Origin: Pycnopodia helianthoides
Taxonomy: Eukaryota > Echinodermata > Asteroidea > Forcipulatida > Asteriidae
Assembly: GCA_032158295.1 (NCBI GenBank)
Contig: CM063258.1
Location: 6,652,583 to 6,716,582, forward strand
Direction of reading: 5' to 3'
DNA: 64,000 bases
Positions 46,916-56,196 of the stretch are shown here, one piece after another (the stretch's first letter is position 1; every line of letters starts with the position of its first letter). The notes below the pieces were generated by a model, which was given only the letters and a program-made list of their open reading frames with translations, was not told where the DNA came from and ran no database searches. Made by a program: the position numbers and the translations under genes.

Positions 46916-47706
46916 AGGTCAAGTCATAGATTGGTAAATACTCCAAAATTAACGACCATAAAAACTTACTTAGTGAAATAAGCACTGCAGCTGTTGATAG
47001 TATGAATTATTTTAAGAGAGGATTCCCTTCGAAGTAATATGGAATGGATACTTTTTTCACCCAAAAACATTTGAAGCTGAGGAGCGATTCATGCAAAATG
47101 TTGTGGCCGAGCAGATAAGAGCACCGGACTCAAGCTCTGGTGTTTCTGTTCAGCAGAGTGTGGGTTCGAGTCCCAGTCGTGACACTTGTGTCCTTAAGCA
47201 AGACACTTAACCATTACTGCTTCGTCCTTCGGATGGGACGTAAAGCCGTTGGTCCCGTGTGTTGTGTAATGCACGTAAAAGAACCCAGTGCACTTATCGA
47301 AAAGAGAAGGGGTTCGCCCCGGTGTTCCTGGTTTGATTGGCAGCATATTGCGCCACAGCACCTTGTAAACCATTACATTGTGCTATGTTAAGGAATAGGT
47401 CTCAAACTTCAAAAAGTAGCTCCACATATACCTTGCAGGAAAATACTGACTGTTGAAGCGCCTTGAGCGTCACTGAGTGACGGATATGAGCGCTCTATTA
47501 GAAGCCACTATTATTATTATTATTATGAATCAGTTCTCAGATTTCTGAGGGTGAAAACATATAAAAGGGTTTTTCACTATTTTTCCATGACTACGAAGAC
47601 CGATTGAGCTTAACATTTCACAGGTTTGTTGTTTCATGTACACATGTTGGGTCACATAAAAAGAGAGATACTAGTCTTTGAAAATTACCAATGTTGTACA
47701 TGTGCT
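46916..47706 (+). mobile_element. Family D TTAA element, split by a SINE
   Basis: Starts AGGTCAAGTCATAGATTGG after TTAA (46912-46915), 37 bases beyond the exon at 46821-46878. Ends TTGTACATGTGCT before TTAA (47707-47710). A SINE occupies about 47092-47526 in its middle; GATTCATGCAAAATG and AATCAGTTCTCAG are the host flanks. Confidence 0.8.
47092..47526 (+). mobile_element. SINE S1, inserted in family D element
   Basis: Head TTGTGGCCGAGCAGATAAGA..GGGTTCGAGTCCCAG, same body as the 30.5-kb copy, tail GAGCGCTCTATTAGAAGCCAC then (ATT)n. Host flanks are both parts of family D. Confidence 0.88.
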
Positions 47707-47710
47707 TTAA

Positions 47711-48075
47711 AGGTAGGGTATACTTTTTGTAATTGTCAAAGACCAGTATCCTCTTTTGGTGTATCCCCAACATATGCATAAATTAACAAACTTGTGAAAA
47801 TTTGGGCTCAATTGGTCATCAAAGTTGAAAGAAAAAACACCCTCGTTGCATAGAATTGCATGCTTCCAAATGCTCGAGAAAGGCTTCATGCCTGAAGCCA
47901 TTCTCAGTTTCAAATGTTTTAGTGAGAAAGTACCTCTTTCTCAAAAACTACATTTCTTCAGAGGGAGTCGCTTCTCACAATGTTTTATACTATATCAGCA
48001 GCTCTCAGGTGCTCCTTACCAAGTAAGTAGTTATGGTAATGTATTTCTTGAGTAATTACCAAAAGTATCCTGCCT
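47711..48075 (+). mobile_element. Family C-like element, copy 3
   Basis: Begins AGGTAGGGTATACTTTTTGT and ends AAAGTATCCTGCCT, with the family C interior (GTCAAAGACCAG, AGAGGGAGTCG, CTCACAATGTTTTATACTAT). It shares its left TTAA (47707-47710) with the element before it and its right TTAA (48076-48079) with family B copy 3. Confidence 0.88.
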
Positions 48076-48079
48076 TTAA

Positions 48080-48410
48080 AGGCCCTTTACACTATTGGTA
48101 AGATCGAAAAACAAAATGTTCACAGATTCACACATAACTTACATGATTTAAAGAAAGTAATGGTAGAAAGGGTTCCTTAAAATATTTCTGCCTAAAATGC
48201 TATCGTTTCTGAGAAACGAGTAAAACAATAGTAACTATCGCGCGCGATAATTTGAAAAAACAGAAAACACATTTCTCTTTTCACTATTTTCTCGTGACCT
48301 CGATGACCAACTGAGCTCAAACTTTCACAGGTTTGTTTGTTCATGCATATGTTTAATCACACAAAATGTGGACACTGATTTTGAGCTGTTACCAAAAGTG
48401 TACAATACTT
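48080..48410 (+). mobile_element. Family B element, copy 3, stacked on a family C element
   Basis: Its left TTAA (48076-48079) is also the right TTAA of the preceding element. Right TTAA at 48411-48414. Central palindrome ATCGCGCGCGAT present. Confidence 0.9.
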
Positions 48411-48639
48411 TTAAGGACACTTTTCAAATGAACTAACACTAATTCTATTGAGTGATTTATTGGGGGTCTTCCTCGCATAATCCAAACACTGTAATGGTAA
48501 CACCACACCCAAACTGTTGGACTCTGGGTTATGGTTGTATGCCTTACCCCACTATAATCAGTTTACTGGTGCAGTCCTCATTTAGGAGGCATCCTTGGTT
48601 TAATTGTCTGAAATATATATTAATAATAATGATAGTAAG

Positions 48640-49255
48640 CAGAATGGTGAGCACTGGCTTCTGGTAATAATAGTGAGCAGAATGGTGAGCCCTGGCTGCT
48701 GGTAATACTAGTAAGCAGAATGGTGAGCACTGGCTTCTGGTAATACTAGTAAGCAGAATGGTGAGCACTGGCTTCTGGTAATAATAGTAAGCAGAATGGT
48801 GAGCACTGGCTTCTGGTAATACTAGTAAGCAGAATGGTGAGCACAGGCTTCTGGTAATACTAGTAAGCAGAATGGTGAGCACTGGCTTCTGGTAATAATA
48901 GTAAGCAGAATGCATTGGCTTCTGGTAATACTAGTAAGCAGAATGGTGAGCACTGGCTTCTGGTAATACTAGTAAGCAGAATGGTGAGCACTGGCTTCTG
49001 GTAATAATAGTAAGCAGAATGGTGAGCACTGGCTTCTGGTACTACTAGTAAGCAGAATGGTGAGCATTGGCTTCTAGTACTACTAGTAAGCAGAATGGTG
49101 AGCACTGGCTTCTGGTAATACTAGTAAGCAGAATGGTGAGCACTGGCTTCTGGTAATAATAGTAAGCAGAATGGTGAGCACTGGCTTCTGGTACTACTAG
49201 TAAGCAGAATGGTGAGCACTGGCTTCTGGTTATAATAGTAAGCAGAATGGTGTAG
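48640..49255 (+). repeat. 38-base minisatellite, about 16 units
   Basis: Unit AGTAAGCAGAATGGTGAGCA CTGGCTTCTGGTAATACT, with AATACT/AATAAT/ACTACT variants and one unit lacking GGTGAGCA. 38 bases is not a multiple of three; the long minus-strand frames over it are artefacts. Confidence 0.92.
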
Positions 49256-49879
49256 CCATAATTACTAAAATCTCATATTCACATCCAGGCCTCAAATAAA
49301 AAAATAAGTAAAACTACAGATGCACCAGTGCATTCAGTTTGAAAAGTTTACATTCACCTCTGAAAAGTCACATGCACCATTAAGTTTCAGTGAATTACCT
49401 TTTTAAAAAGCACGGTATCGAATGTATATGTACAGTATATACACCAGCAAAGACAAGACTCGGTACATGCATGATACATGTACACGTATCCTCCTGTCAC
49501 TCTGTAATACAATTCTTGTAAAATTTGTTGGAAATAACTTGAGGAAAATACCTGGAATTTCGGCAAAGGTAAATTGGACGAAGTTCACACTTGATTCACC
49601 ATCAATAAAACACTTAAAACATCTGCATGCACGGCGTGTATGTAATTTGTTGATCGTGCACATTGTAAAAGTTACATGCTCCGGTGCATGTGTGCACCCC
49701 GGGTAATTCGAGGCCTGGTCTCATCAATCTGCACCATGCAAAGCCACAAATCCCAAGTCCTTATGTAGATTAATTGGACATGTTTCTGGGAATGCGGAGA
49801 ATTTGAAATTCATGTTTCAAACGAATTCAATCCCGTCTAATTATAGAGGCCTTGCATTTACGTTTTTTTTTTTTTTTTT
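49256..49879. other. Non-coding, with overlapping open frames on both strands
   Basis: 49403-49706 has 86-94 codon frames on opposite strands, no homology that I recognise and no splice signals. I treat it as non-coding. Confidence 0.45.
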
Positions 49880-50210
49880 GAGAAGTAGCCCACCGGGCTA
49901 GGAAACTGTGGGTCTTACTTGGCCCCAGGAAGTTTTAATTAGTAGCCCAGATTTTAAACATGTTTTGTCATAACTGTATGTTTCTGATGTATTAATCATA
50001 TGGTAGCGATCACAACCAGTTTAATGGTCGAATTAGCGCATTTTTGAAATTTTTATCATTCAAATCTGGAAAGGAAGAAATATGAGCATTAAAAACAAGT
50101 AGGTTGCACAGTTTTTAGTAGTCACACCGGGCAAGTTTAGAAGTGGTGTTTGCAAACCTGAATCCTTTTTTTACTGGACATTGTAAGCCTGGGCTAAGTG
50201 TTAAGGATGC
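49880..50210 (+). repeat. Repeat N, copy 3 (uninterrupted)
   Basis: AGAAGTAGCCCACCGGGCTA ... GGCCCCAGGAAGTTTTAATT ... AGATTTTAAACATGTTTTGT ... GGGCAAGTTTAGAAGTGG. Serves as the empty-site control for A copy 8 (TTAA at 49954-49957). Confidence 0.8.
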
Positions 50211-50273
50211 AGTGAGCCTGTGACTGCAGCATGTAGTTCTCGTGTCATTAGCCACAAGGCGTCTTGACACCTG

Positions 50274-50825
50274 GGGCCCAATTTCATAGAGCTGCTTTAA
50301 AGCAGAAAATATTGCATAACGATTGCCTGCTAAGCAGAAATGAGCAGGATACCAGTCACAAAATGTACATGTGATGTGGTAGTTTGGCTGGTAACCTTAT
50401 TCTGGTAAGTATAATTGTGTTGTGCTTAGCTACTTTTTGTGCTTAAAAGCAGCTCAATTTACTTAGGCAAAAAATATTGCTTAGTAAGTGTCTGCTAAGC
50501 AGAAATGAGCAGGATACCAGTCACAAAATGTACATGTGATGTGTAGTTTGGCTGGTAACCTTATTCTGGTAAGTACAATTGTGTTGTGCTTAGCTGCTTT
50601 TTGTGCTTAAGCAGCTCTATGAAATTGGGCCCTAAGCTGCTTAAGCAGAAATTTTTGCTCAACAATTTTTTGTGAAGCAAACATTTGCAGGATTTTACTA
50701 GTCAAAGATGGTGCATATACATGTGTTGACATGGTTTTTGGGGGGCTGGTAACCTTATTCTGGTAAGCATAATTTTGTTGTGCTCAGCTACTCTTTGTGC
50801 GTAAGCAGCTCCAAGAAATTGGGCA
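50274..50825 (+). mobile_element. Three repeat E units in tandem
   Basis: Unit 1 runs from GGGCCCAATTTCATAGAGCT to about 50455 and ends AAAAGCAGCTCAATTTACTT. Unit 2 runs to GCTCTATGAAATTGGGCCC at about 50632. Unit 3 starts TAAGCTGCTTAAGCAG and ends CTCCAAGAAATTGGGC. Units 1 and 2 are almost identical in the middle (GAGCAGGATACCAGTCACAA), so this is recent tandem duplication rather than separate insertions. Confidence 0.85.
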
Positions 50826-52162
50826 CAGGTTTTAAAATAATTGGGCACCTTACTTCAAATGGTATGAGTGTCCTCCATTTACATGCAGCAAGTTCGCAAT
50901 TTGTTGGCAATTCATTTCCTGTTATTTCTTGTTGCACGGGTATCAGCGCTTCCAAAAAAAAAATCCATTATTTCCATTATTAATTTAGACGCCATGTTTT
51001 TTTTCAATAGACTTTGCAAGTGTTGCATCATGTATTAGACAGTGACTCGTGCGATTTTGATTCTTCCATATGGTTAAGCAATGGCGAAACTAGGTCTGCC
51101 TGAACAAAAAGTGTTTGAATATACATGCTGAGGCAGTTTAATGCAAAAAAACTCTGTGTCCAAATTCTAGATGACTTCCCCTTGGATCACGCATGTAAGC
51201 ATTGTCTAGTAGACAGTCATGCCTCACCCGTCACTGTCATCGTTATTGCTGAGTAATTTGCAGTTTACCTTGGATCAGACAATACAGTGATTTTACCCGG
51301 ACCACAACAAGAGGAAAAAGAAATGAGAATTTGATTCATGTGATGCAAAGCCTGCATTTTTAATGGTGTTCAGCCCGGCAGTCTGGGCTCATCACGGTCG
51401 TCGCTACCTTGGCCGCTGTAATGGGGTATTAATTCATACTGTCAGTGTTTTGACGAGACGCTTAAAGCGTAATTGCCTTCGGGTGTTTATGGACCTTGAA
51501 TACGGATGCGGGGAAGTTGGAGGAAGGGGGGGGGGTACAGGATCAAGAAGGGGTTTACCATTAAGCTAATCAAGCAGTGGGGGAGCTGACGAAGCAGTCA
51601 CGATCTATAATAGTTGAATCATCCGGGGGGAGGGTGTTGTTGTTTGAAATTAACATCCCACTCGCACCGTTCAGCCGTGTAGATTTACTTAGAATTCACG
51701 TCCGTATTAGTTAAAATCATACGAGGAGGAACACGGAGGAGACGTTGTTTGAAAATTTTAACGACCAGCTCATACCCCCGCACCATCAATCAGCTCGGGT
51801 TAACTGTTAGATGAGTTGATCGGCAGCACCTCTCCAGAAAAAAAAAAAACTCACTAAAGGATCGGATGAATTTTTTTTTCGCATTTTAGAAGATGTACAG
51901 GGAGTACTGCTAGAGTACAGGAAGGCCTGCTCCATCCAGAGCTCGAAGTTAACACTTGACTGCAGGCCCAAGGCCAGTGATTTTAAGCCTCAGGCCAGTA
52001 AACTCAGGACTGGACAACTCCGGGTGAACTTGTGTTTTTCAGTTGACTAAAAGTACCTTGCTGTGTAATAAAAAATTTAAATGAGGTTCAAGTGATGATT
52101 TTGAGTCTCATAAACATCTTTAAATTGTTCTGTTGAGTATCGAAGCATATACATGTAATACC
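50826..52162. other. Repeat-poor intronic stretch, candidate regulatory DNA
   Basis: 51180-51860 is unique and GC-richer than its surroundings and lies within the last intron of the gene. It contains a 68-codon frame that becomes glycine-rich over a poly-G run and is not credible as protein. Confidence 0.4.
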
Positions 52163-52166
52163 TTAA

Positions 52167-52491
52167 AGACACTGGACACCTTTGGTAATTGTCAAAGACC
52201 AGTCTTCTCACTTGGTGTATCTCAACATATGCACAAAATAACAAAATAATAACTGGTCGTCGAAGTTGCGAGATAATAATGGAAGAAAAAATACCCTTGT
52301 CACACGAAGTTGTGTGCTTTCAGATGCTTGATTTCTACTGAGAAATTACTTCTTTCTCAAAAACTATGTTACTTCAGAGGGAGCCGTTTCTCACAATGTT
52401 TTATACTATCAACAGCTCTCCATTGCTCGTTACCAAGTAAGTTTTTATGCTAACAATTATTATGAGTAATTACCAATAGTGTCCAGTGCCT
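52167..52491 (+). mobile_element. Family C element, copy 2, lacking the central palindrome
   Basis: TTAA at 52163-52166 and 52492-52495. Compared with copy 1 it has lost the central palindrome and its surroundings (GATGCTTGATTTC joins TACTGAGAAATTAC). A second block around the ACCTGTGAAAATTTG core is also gone. Confidence 0.9.
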
Positions 52492-52959
52492 TTAATACCT
52501 TATGAGGAATTCTTGTAGTATTTGTTCAAATAAACAGTTTACTTCATGTTAAACTGTGACGAAAGTTCTTTCTCATTAGGTTCCGGTCTTGTTAAATCAA
52601 TTCTGATCCAGTAAAAATGTTAACCTACATGTACAAGCCCTGCGGTCTGGAGGTTTTTTTTTTTCCCTCTAAATTCGAGCCCTGCCATCTCCCACCACAG
52701 CAGGCAGTTCTTAGCAGCCTTCTCTGTGCATATCAATCAATATGCTGTACTTTAATGTTCATACGCGTACATGCTGTAACTTCCCCGCCCCCTTCCCCAC
52801 CCCCCCCCCCCCCCCCCCCACCTCTAGATTTTTTAGTAATTCTTTTGTCCTCAACTAATGTGTTCCCCTCTGTTGATTCTAACTACAGAATATTGTTTGT
52901 GTTTTTACCCTACACTGATGTGTGTTAAAGAGAAGGTATCATTTGGTAATCACTCTTAA

Positions 52960-53345
52960 AGGAACATTACAGAATTGGTTTTTGCTAATAAAACAGTTGC
53001 TGGCAGTGTAAGCACTTTATGTAATCCACCATATACATAAACTGACATACCTGCAGAAGTTTGAGATCGATCGGCCATCTGGGTCTCGAGAAAATAGGGA
53101 AAAACCGATTACACATTTTGCATGAAATCATATAGATTCAACAAACGAATAAAACGCTCACTGAGCAATAAACTCCAATCGGAAAATTAGTTTATTCATT
53201 TCTCATCAAATATGACATTTTAGACAGAAATATTTCAAGGGATGTTTTCTACTATCGTCATCATTAGACCGTGTAAGTTTTGTGTAAATCTGTGATCAAA
53301 AGTATATTTTACAAGTTTTTTTCTTACCAATTCTGTAATGTTCCT
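52960..53345 (+). mobile_element. Family A element, copy 12
   Basis: TTAA at 52956-52959 and 53346-53349. Full length with scattered substitutions. It is followed at once by a fragment related to family D (53350-53500). Confidence 0.92.
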
Positions 53346-53349
53346 TTAA

Positions 53350-53500
53350 AATTCATGGCAATAAAAACCTACTTGGTTATAAGTACAGAAGCTTTCGATA
53401 GTATAAAGCATTGTGAGAATCATTTCACTTCGAAGTAATGTGGTTATTGAAAAAGTTATCAGATATTATTTCCCCAAAATTTGAATCTAAGAAATGTTAC
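53350..53500 (+). mobile_element. Diverged D-type fragment
   Basis: CATGGCAATAAAAACCTACTTGG ... TTTCGATAGTATAAAGCATTGTGAGAATC ... TTCGAAGTAATGTGG follows the D/C interior pattern at low identity. It abuts family A copy 12. Confidence 0.5.
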
Positions 53501-53689
53501 TGTCAGATACGCTTTTCAGATTGTGTATTCCAATTACGGATTTTCGCCGATATCTGAAAAATGCGACCACCTTTTGAAATGAAATTTTTACAGCTTAGTT
53601 TTATTGTATATCTACATTTATATGTAGGATTAAAACAATCGAACGGTTCCAAAAACCAAAGGTATGCTTTCCTTTTATGAACTGTATAC

Positions 53690-54012
53690 TCAGTACTTTT
53701 CCCGAGTCCTGTGAAAATAATGAAAAGTCTACAGGCATACTTACTCGTTGCAGTGCCCGCTGCTAAAATTATAGGATTCAAACTGCCTCTAGCTACCAGG
53801 CAATCTCGGTGGTCTAGTTGGTAAGACATCTGCTCTAGAATGGCAAAGGTCATGGGTTTGAATCCAAGCCAAGTAAATATGCCTGTGGATTTTTTTGTCT
53901 TCTTCACAGAACTCGGGGAAAGTACTGAGTGTACAGTGCTCAACACACAATTAGTGTATGGGTAAAACACAAATAATTATCCTTTATCCCTGATTCAAGT
54001 TTGACATCTATT
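53690..54012 (+). mobile_element. tRNA-derived SINE S2, copy 2, with an inverted arm
   Basis: CTCGGTGGTCTAGTTGGTAA..GGGTTTGAATCCAAG at about 53812-53868. Sequence before it (CAGTACTTTTCCCGAGTCCT..CAGGCATA) is the complement of sequence after it (TATGCCTGTGGA..ACTCGGGGAAAGTACTG), so the SINE body exists in both orientations around the head. A 155-codon minus-strand open frame here is SINE, not a gene. Confidence 0.78.
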
Positions 54013-54022
54013 CAAACTGCAG

Positions 54023-54190
54023 AATAGACCTTATGCATTGACGTCATCACGCCGCCATCTTAGAGGTAAAACGATGACGAAACAATGGAAAAAGCACGCG
54101 CAGCGCCGAGAATGAGCCAATGAGCAACCTTCTTTTGACCTCTAGATGAGGGCGCCCTACTCAAATGACGTCATGTGCATAAGGTCTATT
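54023..54190. mobile_element. Inverted-repeat element with CRE at each end
   Basis: AATAGACCTTATGCATTGACGTCAT..GCCGCCATCTT mirrored by AAATGACGTCATGTGCATAA GGTCTATT. 168 bases. Both ends carry TGACGTCA, or TGACGTCAT. Confidence 0.85.
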
Positions 54191-54262
54191 GTCAACCTTT
54201 TAAAACCTTTTTTTAAAAGTCTGAAACAGTCCAAACCCCCAACCCCCCCCCCCCCGACCTGT

Positions 54263-54343
54263 AGCGGATATTCGTTGTAACTCGTTATAGCACGCCCTCT
54301 TACGGCCCAATAACGAGTTACATGTACAACGAATATCCGCTAC
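54263..54343. repeat. Short foldback (TAGCGGATATTCGTTGTA)
   Basis: GTAGCGGATATTCGTTGTAA CTCGTTAT..ATAACGAGTTACATGTACAA CGAATATCCGCTAC. Arms of about 28 bases around GCACGCCCTCTTACGGCCC. Probably a tiny inverted-repeat element. Confidence 0.8.
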
Positions 54344-54525
54344 CGATCACTGACGTCTTGGGCCAAGACTACTCCAAGAGTGAAAGCCATTAGTGAGAAT
54401 TGTTTATCCTGATGAAGGTATTTAATTCATATTTCAAAACACACCATGTTACCGTGTAATTGCATATTTTTTTCCAATGAAACACTAAAATAACAAAGTA
54501 TATATGTATAATTTATAGATGTTAA

Positions 54526-55220
54526 AGGCACTGGACACGTTTGGTGATTACTCAAAACAAATATTAGCTTCAAAAACTTACTTGGCAACAAGCAACGGAG
54601 AGCTGTTGATAGTATAAAACATTGTGGGAAACGACTCCCTCTGAAGTATTTTTGTGTAGTATTTGAGAAAGAGGTAATTTCTCATCAAAATAATAAAAGA
54701 CTTAAAGGTATTGTACACTTTTGGTAACAGCTCAAAATCAGTGTCCACATTTTGTGTGATTAAACATATGCATGAACAAACAAACCTGTGAAAGTTTAAG
54801 CTCAATTGGTCATCGAGGTCACGAGAAAATAGTGAAAAGAGATCTTATGTGTTTTCTGTTTTTTCAAATTATCGCGCGCGATAATTACTATTGTTTTACT
54901 CGTTTCTCAGAAACGATAGCATTTTAGGCAGGAATTTTTTAAGGAACACTTTCTACCATTACTTACTTTAAGTCATGTAAGTTATGTGTGAATCTGTGAA
55001 CATTGTGTTTTTCGATCTTACCAATAGTGTACAGGGCCTTTAAGACTTTTATTATGCACTTGAATTTGTGCAACGAGGGTGTTCTTTCTTTCATTAGTTT
55101 CTTGCAACTGCGATGACCAATTGAGCCCAAATTTTCACAGATTTGTTATCGTATGCTTATGATGGGATACACCAAGTGAGAATACTGGTTTTTGACAATT
55201 ACCAAAGGTGTCCAGTGCCT
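54526..55220 (-). mobile_element. Family C element, copy 4, interrupted by family B copy 4
   Basis: Ends AGGCACTGGACACGTTTGGT and ACCAAAGGTGTCCAGTGCCT, TTAA at 54522-54525 and 55221-55224. Reverse relative to copy 1. Split by a B element at 54716-55039. Confidence 0.9.
54716..55039 (-). mobile_element. Family B element, copy 4, nested in a family C element
   Basis: TTAA at 54712-54715 and 55040-55043. Outside it the host sequences AATAATAAAAGACTTAA and TTAAGACTTTTATTATG mirror each other, so it entered at the centre of the host's palindrome. Confidence 0.92.
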
Positions 55221-55441
55221 TTAAACTGCTTCAGGGATAAAGAACATTATTTGGTTTTACCGTATGCCGATGTGTGTAAAGCACTGTTCGGTGTATAGGT
55301 AAAAACCAATTAATAATGTACATGCTGGTATTGTTGCTCATACCACTAAGGTTTTGTTCTAACAGCAAATTTAAATTTATGAATACAAAGTTGTGTTTGT
55401 TTGGGTGGGTTTTTTTTTTAAGTAAGAAAAATAGTGTTAAG

Positions 55442-55872
55442 TATAACACCCTTTATAAATATTCTGCCTTTTGATTGGTTTAGAGCATGTCACATGATAT
55501 GTCTAATTTGTACTAGAAACCGTGCGGTACTATACCCGTAGCAACGGATGTACTATCTCATGGCAACCGATGTAGTAACCCATGGCAAAGTGTTGAAGTT
55601 AAGAAAAAGTCGTCTGTTGGTTTGATTTATTGTAGCATTGCAGGTCTCTTAACTCAATAATACAGTATTGAGAAATGTACAGGGTGTTATAAAACAAATA
55701 TTGACTGCTTTTACTCGTGCTAAGGTTAAAACTAAGATGCCCTAGGGAAAATAGAATGCACCGGGGATCACCTTGAGGCCCTCGAGCGTTGCCGAGGGAA
55801 AATAGATTGTGCCAGGATCACCTCGGGCGTTGTAGTTTTAACAATAGCACTCGAAGCAGTCAATATTTGTAT
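55442..55872. mobile_element. Repeat P, copy 2, with damaged hairpin
   Basis: TATAACACCCTTTATAAATA ... GTACTATCTCATGGCAACCG ... AGGGTGTTATAAAACAAATATTG ... GGGGATCACCTTGAGG..GGATCACCTCGGGCG ... CAATATTTGTATAC. It ends exactly where the exon-boundary triplication starts (55873). Confidence 0.8.
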
Positions 55873-56196
55873 ACTGTTTTCTTGTGGCTACTTTGTTTGT
55901 CGATATATTTCCCAAAAGCTTGCGGATTGTCAGAAGAACATGAAATTAAAATGCTGTGAACATGTTTAAAACTTTGTTTCTGAGCATAATGGAGGAAGGG
56001 AATGTTAACTGTTTTCTTGTGGTTTGTCTGTTAGGGTGTCTTCTAAAAGCTTGTGGGTCGTTAGAAGAACATGAATTTAAATAGCTGTGCAGATGTTTAA
56101 AACTTTGTATCTGAGCATAATGGAGGAAGGGAATGTTAACTGTTTTTTCTTGTGGTTTCTTTGTTCTAGGATGTCGTCCAAAAGCTTGTGGGTCGT
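55873..56196 (+). repeat. Tandem triplication of the last intron's end plus the start of the last exon
   Basis: Three copies in a row start with ACTGTTTTCTTGTGG-like sequence at 55873, 56008 and 56139 (periods 135 and 131). Each runs through a pyrimidine-rich stretch into CCAAAAGCTTGTGGGTCGT or a close variant. Copies one and two continue with AGAAGAACATGAA, then TTTAAAACTTTG and GAGCATAATGGAGGAAGGGAATG. Copy three is the functional one and leads into the exon at 56170. Copy two keeps an AG (56033-56034) but is followed in frame by a stop (GGT GTC TTC TAA). Copy one has lost the AG. The first two are decayed splice-acceptor/exon-start duplicates. Confidence 0.8.

Noticed and set aside
48544..49105. 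81-123 codon frames with repeated peptides
   Set aside because: They lie on the 38-base minisatellite, whose unit is not a multiple of three and whose frames are compositionally repetitive.
36062..49255. CRISPR-like arrays of repeats
   Set aside because: Units are continuous tandem repeats without unique spacers, in a eukaryotic context.
53503..53970. 155-codon minus-strand open frame
   Set aside because: It is the translation of SINE S2, including its B box; not a gene.
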